Source: Artemia franciscana (lineage: Eukaryota > Arthropoda > Branchiopoda > Anostraca > Artemiidae). From it: a stretch of 64,000 bases of DNA. Position numbers and translations under genes: made by a program. Below the pieces are notes generated by a model that saw only the letters and a list, made by a program, of their open reading frames with translations, had not been told where the DNA came from and ran no database searches. How positions within the stretch are numbered: the stretch's first letter is position 1; each line of letters opens with the position of its first letter. Where the stretch lies: NCBI RefSeq assembly GCF_032884065.1, contig NW_027066312.1:124001-188000 (forward strand). Direction: 5' to 3'. Positions 61,735-64,000 of this stretch are shown here, in pieces.

Positions 61735-64000
61735 CTAAAATTCAGTTGGGGCAAGGTCAGACTCCTTGCATGCCCTCCTGGCTCCGTGGCAGGAGCATAA
61801 ACTGCAGCATCCTTTCATTTCTGAGCAGCTACAGTCTGTCCTGCATCTTCTACTTTTGCATCTGCAGTAAGATTCCAGGCTTGATGCTTCTTTAGAGTTT
61901 GAGACGACCGCATCTACCCCCCCTTCAGCAATCTTCCCTCCAAGAAGAAGTGGATCTGGAATGCTCGGCCGAGCCTGTACTGACGACAAGATTATCCATG
62001 TAGCGAATATGGCTCTTCATATGCTTGGTTCGAAGGTATCGTCAGAAGGTGGAAGTCTTTTCACATCTTGTTTCTGGCACCGAATGTAAGCCCTTACACT
62101 GGCCAGTGAATTGAATCTGGCCTGTTTACCGTATTGTTTGCAATGACCAGGAATTTTGATAGGTCGTAAAATTCTCTAAACGCGTCGACTGAAAGCTTCC
62201 CTTCTGCATCCTTGATCTGATCCGTCACAGACACCATTTTTGAGGCAAAAGTTGGAGACACCGCGGTGTTTAAGAAAGAAGCTTTCCCGACGCCGAAGAA
62301 AAAGTTCGTTGTGTCACAACCTGGCAGAAAGTGCACGAACGGTAACATAACCTGCTCATCTTTGGACAAGTGGACTCCATCCGCCGGCTCGTGTACTGGG
62401 ATAACGTAAGTTGGGAACTACAAGAAAAGTTCGCTCAGTCCTTCAGCTTGAAGCTCTTCAAAAAAATGAACACAGACTACTGCAACGTCTGTGTCGTTGG
62501 CATGCACGACGATGCCACGATGCTACAAGCGTAACGGCTAACGTACTTGGCATGTGTCATAAGGCGTTGGTCAGCCTCTTCGTGGCTGGAGGACAAGCAT
62601 TCCTCGTAGTAACAGTGTTCTGGTAAAGTTGGACAGCAGCCACGCTTGACCAGAGACACTTTGAATATCTGCTTGAACCCACCTGAGAGAAAAAGGTTGA
62701 GGGCGTTCGGAAGCTGATCACTCATCTGCTCCCAGGTTTCATACAAAATTTCGAGGAGCCGGCTTTTAGACGCTGAGCTTGCAAGTACGGCATCCCATTC
62801 TTCAATTGTGCTAAGAGCGGAAATCTGGAGGTTTTTCCCTTTCCCTCGTCGGAGTGTGCATGCTGATTTTAGGGAGATCAACTCTCCGGTGTCCGTGAGC
62901 TTCCCAAACAGCCCGTTGTATCGATGTGCGACAATGTGGACTAAGGAATACCCACTGGAAGATAACTCAGCAATGACAGAAGCAATCTTTCTGCGAAGGA
63001 TTTGACTGTTTCAAACCTGGCAGGCCGATATGACCTTATCTTGGACATTAGGTCAATGATGTGTACTGTAGCTGATGTTGTTTCTTTGGATTTCAAAGTG
63101 GCCAGCCAAGCTGAAAGTCCTCCTTTTTTTCTTAGCCAGTTCAACAGCACAGCTTTGTTCCCCGCCCTCATTTTTCAGCCAGAGGATGTCTTGTTTGATT
63201 GTTGTGGAATATGTTCAAAAGTGGATGGAGGGGAAGGAAGAATCTCTTTTGTGAGAATCATTACCGTAGGAAACGGCTTTCTCCTTTTCTTCGCCGTAGC
63301 TCAACTGAGCAGTAATGATTCTCTTCAAGGCTGTTACTTCAGAGCTCAGGAGATCGGTTTTAGGGACACCATTCACTTTCTGAGTTTTTCTCTCTGAAGG
63401 GAAAGTTCGGAGTACAACCTTTTTCACATCGTCTTTCCTGTTGCACAGAAAGTCCTCAACCACCTCTTTTCCTTTTGTGGCTACACAAGTAATATCAGAA
63501 ACGATCTTCTCATCGTCCACAAGTTCTAACGTCACAATATCCACTAGGTCGTAGTCCACTCTGCTGAACGGATTGCCACATGTAGTGAAAATGTCTCGAA
63601 CTCTATCTCGTGAAAGTTGTAATCGCGTCGTTGTCGACTGATTGTCTTCGAGATATTTCAATGTCTCTTTGGATACGTTGACTGCTTGCAGGAAACCATT
63701 GCTGATGACAGCGGAAATCGGCGAGGTAAGAATCCAAGCTTCAGTCTGTCTCTCATCCATTTGTTCTCCTATTATTCCGGCCGTCGTTGTTGCATCCCTG
63801 TTCACTGTACATTCCAGTATCTGATCGGAACAGGTGGCCGTAAACCTGGTGTGCGTTCTTTTCACTGCGAAGTATCCTTTCATGAGCCTTCTGTGTACAT
63901 CAGGAAAGGTTTGTGGTAAACTTCGCATGTCATATAGGTACTGTATGAGACATCTGGTATACTAAGGATTGTCAGCCACCACCAAGTATGGCAACATCCG
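61735..64000 (-). pseudogene. Decayed gene of an uncharacterised invertebrate family with PIN-like motifs and Cys-rich tail
   Basis: Minus-strand pieces in order, running off the right edge. 63928-63215: RSLPQTFPDVHRRLMKGYFA, CTVNRDATTTAGIIGEQ. 63171-62941: AVLLNWLRKKGG, VHIIDLMSKIRSY. 62881-62477: a segment ending SHEEADQRLMTHAK. 62369-62094: LPGCDTTNFFFGVGKAS. 61989-61735: CRCKSRRCRTDCSC followed by CCSLCSCHGARRACKE. Acidic motifs (IIDLM, HEEAD, GCDTT) in this order resemble a PIN/FEN-like nuclease fold. The tail resembles Cys-rich CXC motifs. Long proteins of this layout are widespread and multicopy in invertebrate genomes, probably mobile. Frames change at about 63220, 62960, 62420 and 62040 without clear splice sites, so I call it a pseudogene; introns are the alternative. 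Confidence 0.6.

Overview
The window is eukaryotic nuclear DNA, almost certainly from an invertebrate. It is AT-rich, with spliced exons having consensus GT/AG borders, several non-LTR retrotransposon families, Helitrons, a hAT relic, many tandem repeats and long (TA)n tracts. No operon structure, ribosome-binding-site pattern or CRISPR array is visible. The repeat mixture reminded me of crustacean (branchiopod, perhaps Artemia) sequence, but that is recollection and was not tested.

Layout, left to right. 1-6.8 kb: a truncated LINE (LINE-A), an RTE-like scrap, and a nearly complete two-ORF LINE (LINE-B) disabled by an 11-bp tandem duplication and one stop codon. 7-8.5 kb: the first of five copies of a palindrome-bearing, Helitron-like family, called HL here. 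12.7-25.1 kb: the first two coding exons of a kinesin-6/KIF20-like motor gene on the minus strand, separated by a 12-kb intron filled with a minisatellite-carrying element, a hAT transposase relic and HL copy b. 25-35 kb: mostly unassigned sequence, with an antisense RTE-like relic and one leucine-rich-repeat exon. 35.6-38.7 kb: tandem duplications, RTE and LINE-C relics and a 147-bp tandem repeat. 42.2-48 kb: a transposon nest with readable borders. Helitrons lie inside HL copy c, which lies inside an RTE-like element, and each junction can be closed to the ancestral sequence. 49-54 kb: a plus-strand gene of unknown identity with phase-compatible exons, including a duplicated exon pair that may be mutually exclusive; it is interleaved with a SINE and a second minisatellite-carrying element. 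54-59 kb: LINE relics, a 250-bp tandem repeat and HL copy d. 59.8-60.7 kb: a 28-bp minisatellite and a Penelope-like terminal repeat pair. 61.7 kb to the right edge: a decayed minus-strand gene of an uncharacterised invertebrate family with PIN-like motifs and a cysteine-rich tail.

The strongest candidates for something not well described are two non-coding element families. HL copies have a terminal hairpin with arms of about 118 bp, a small subterminal hairpin at the other end, and insertion between A and T. The second family has hairpins at both ends, one with a compensatory base change, around an array of roughly 290-bp units. Both resemble Helitron or Helentron derivatives without matching the canonical signatures. 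All family assignments are from reading the sequence; no database search was run.
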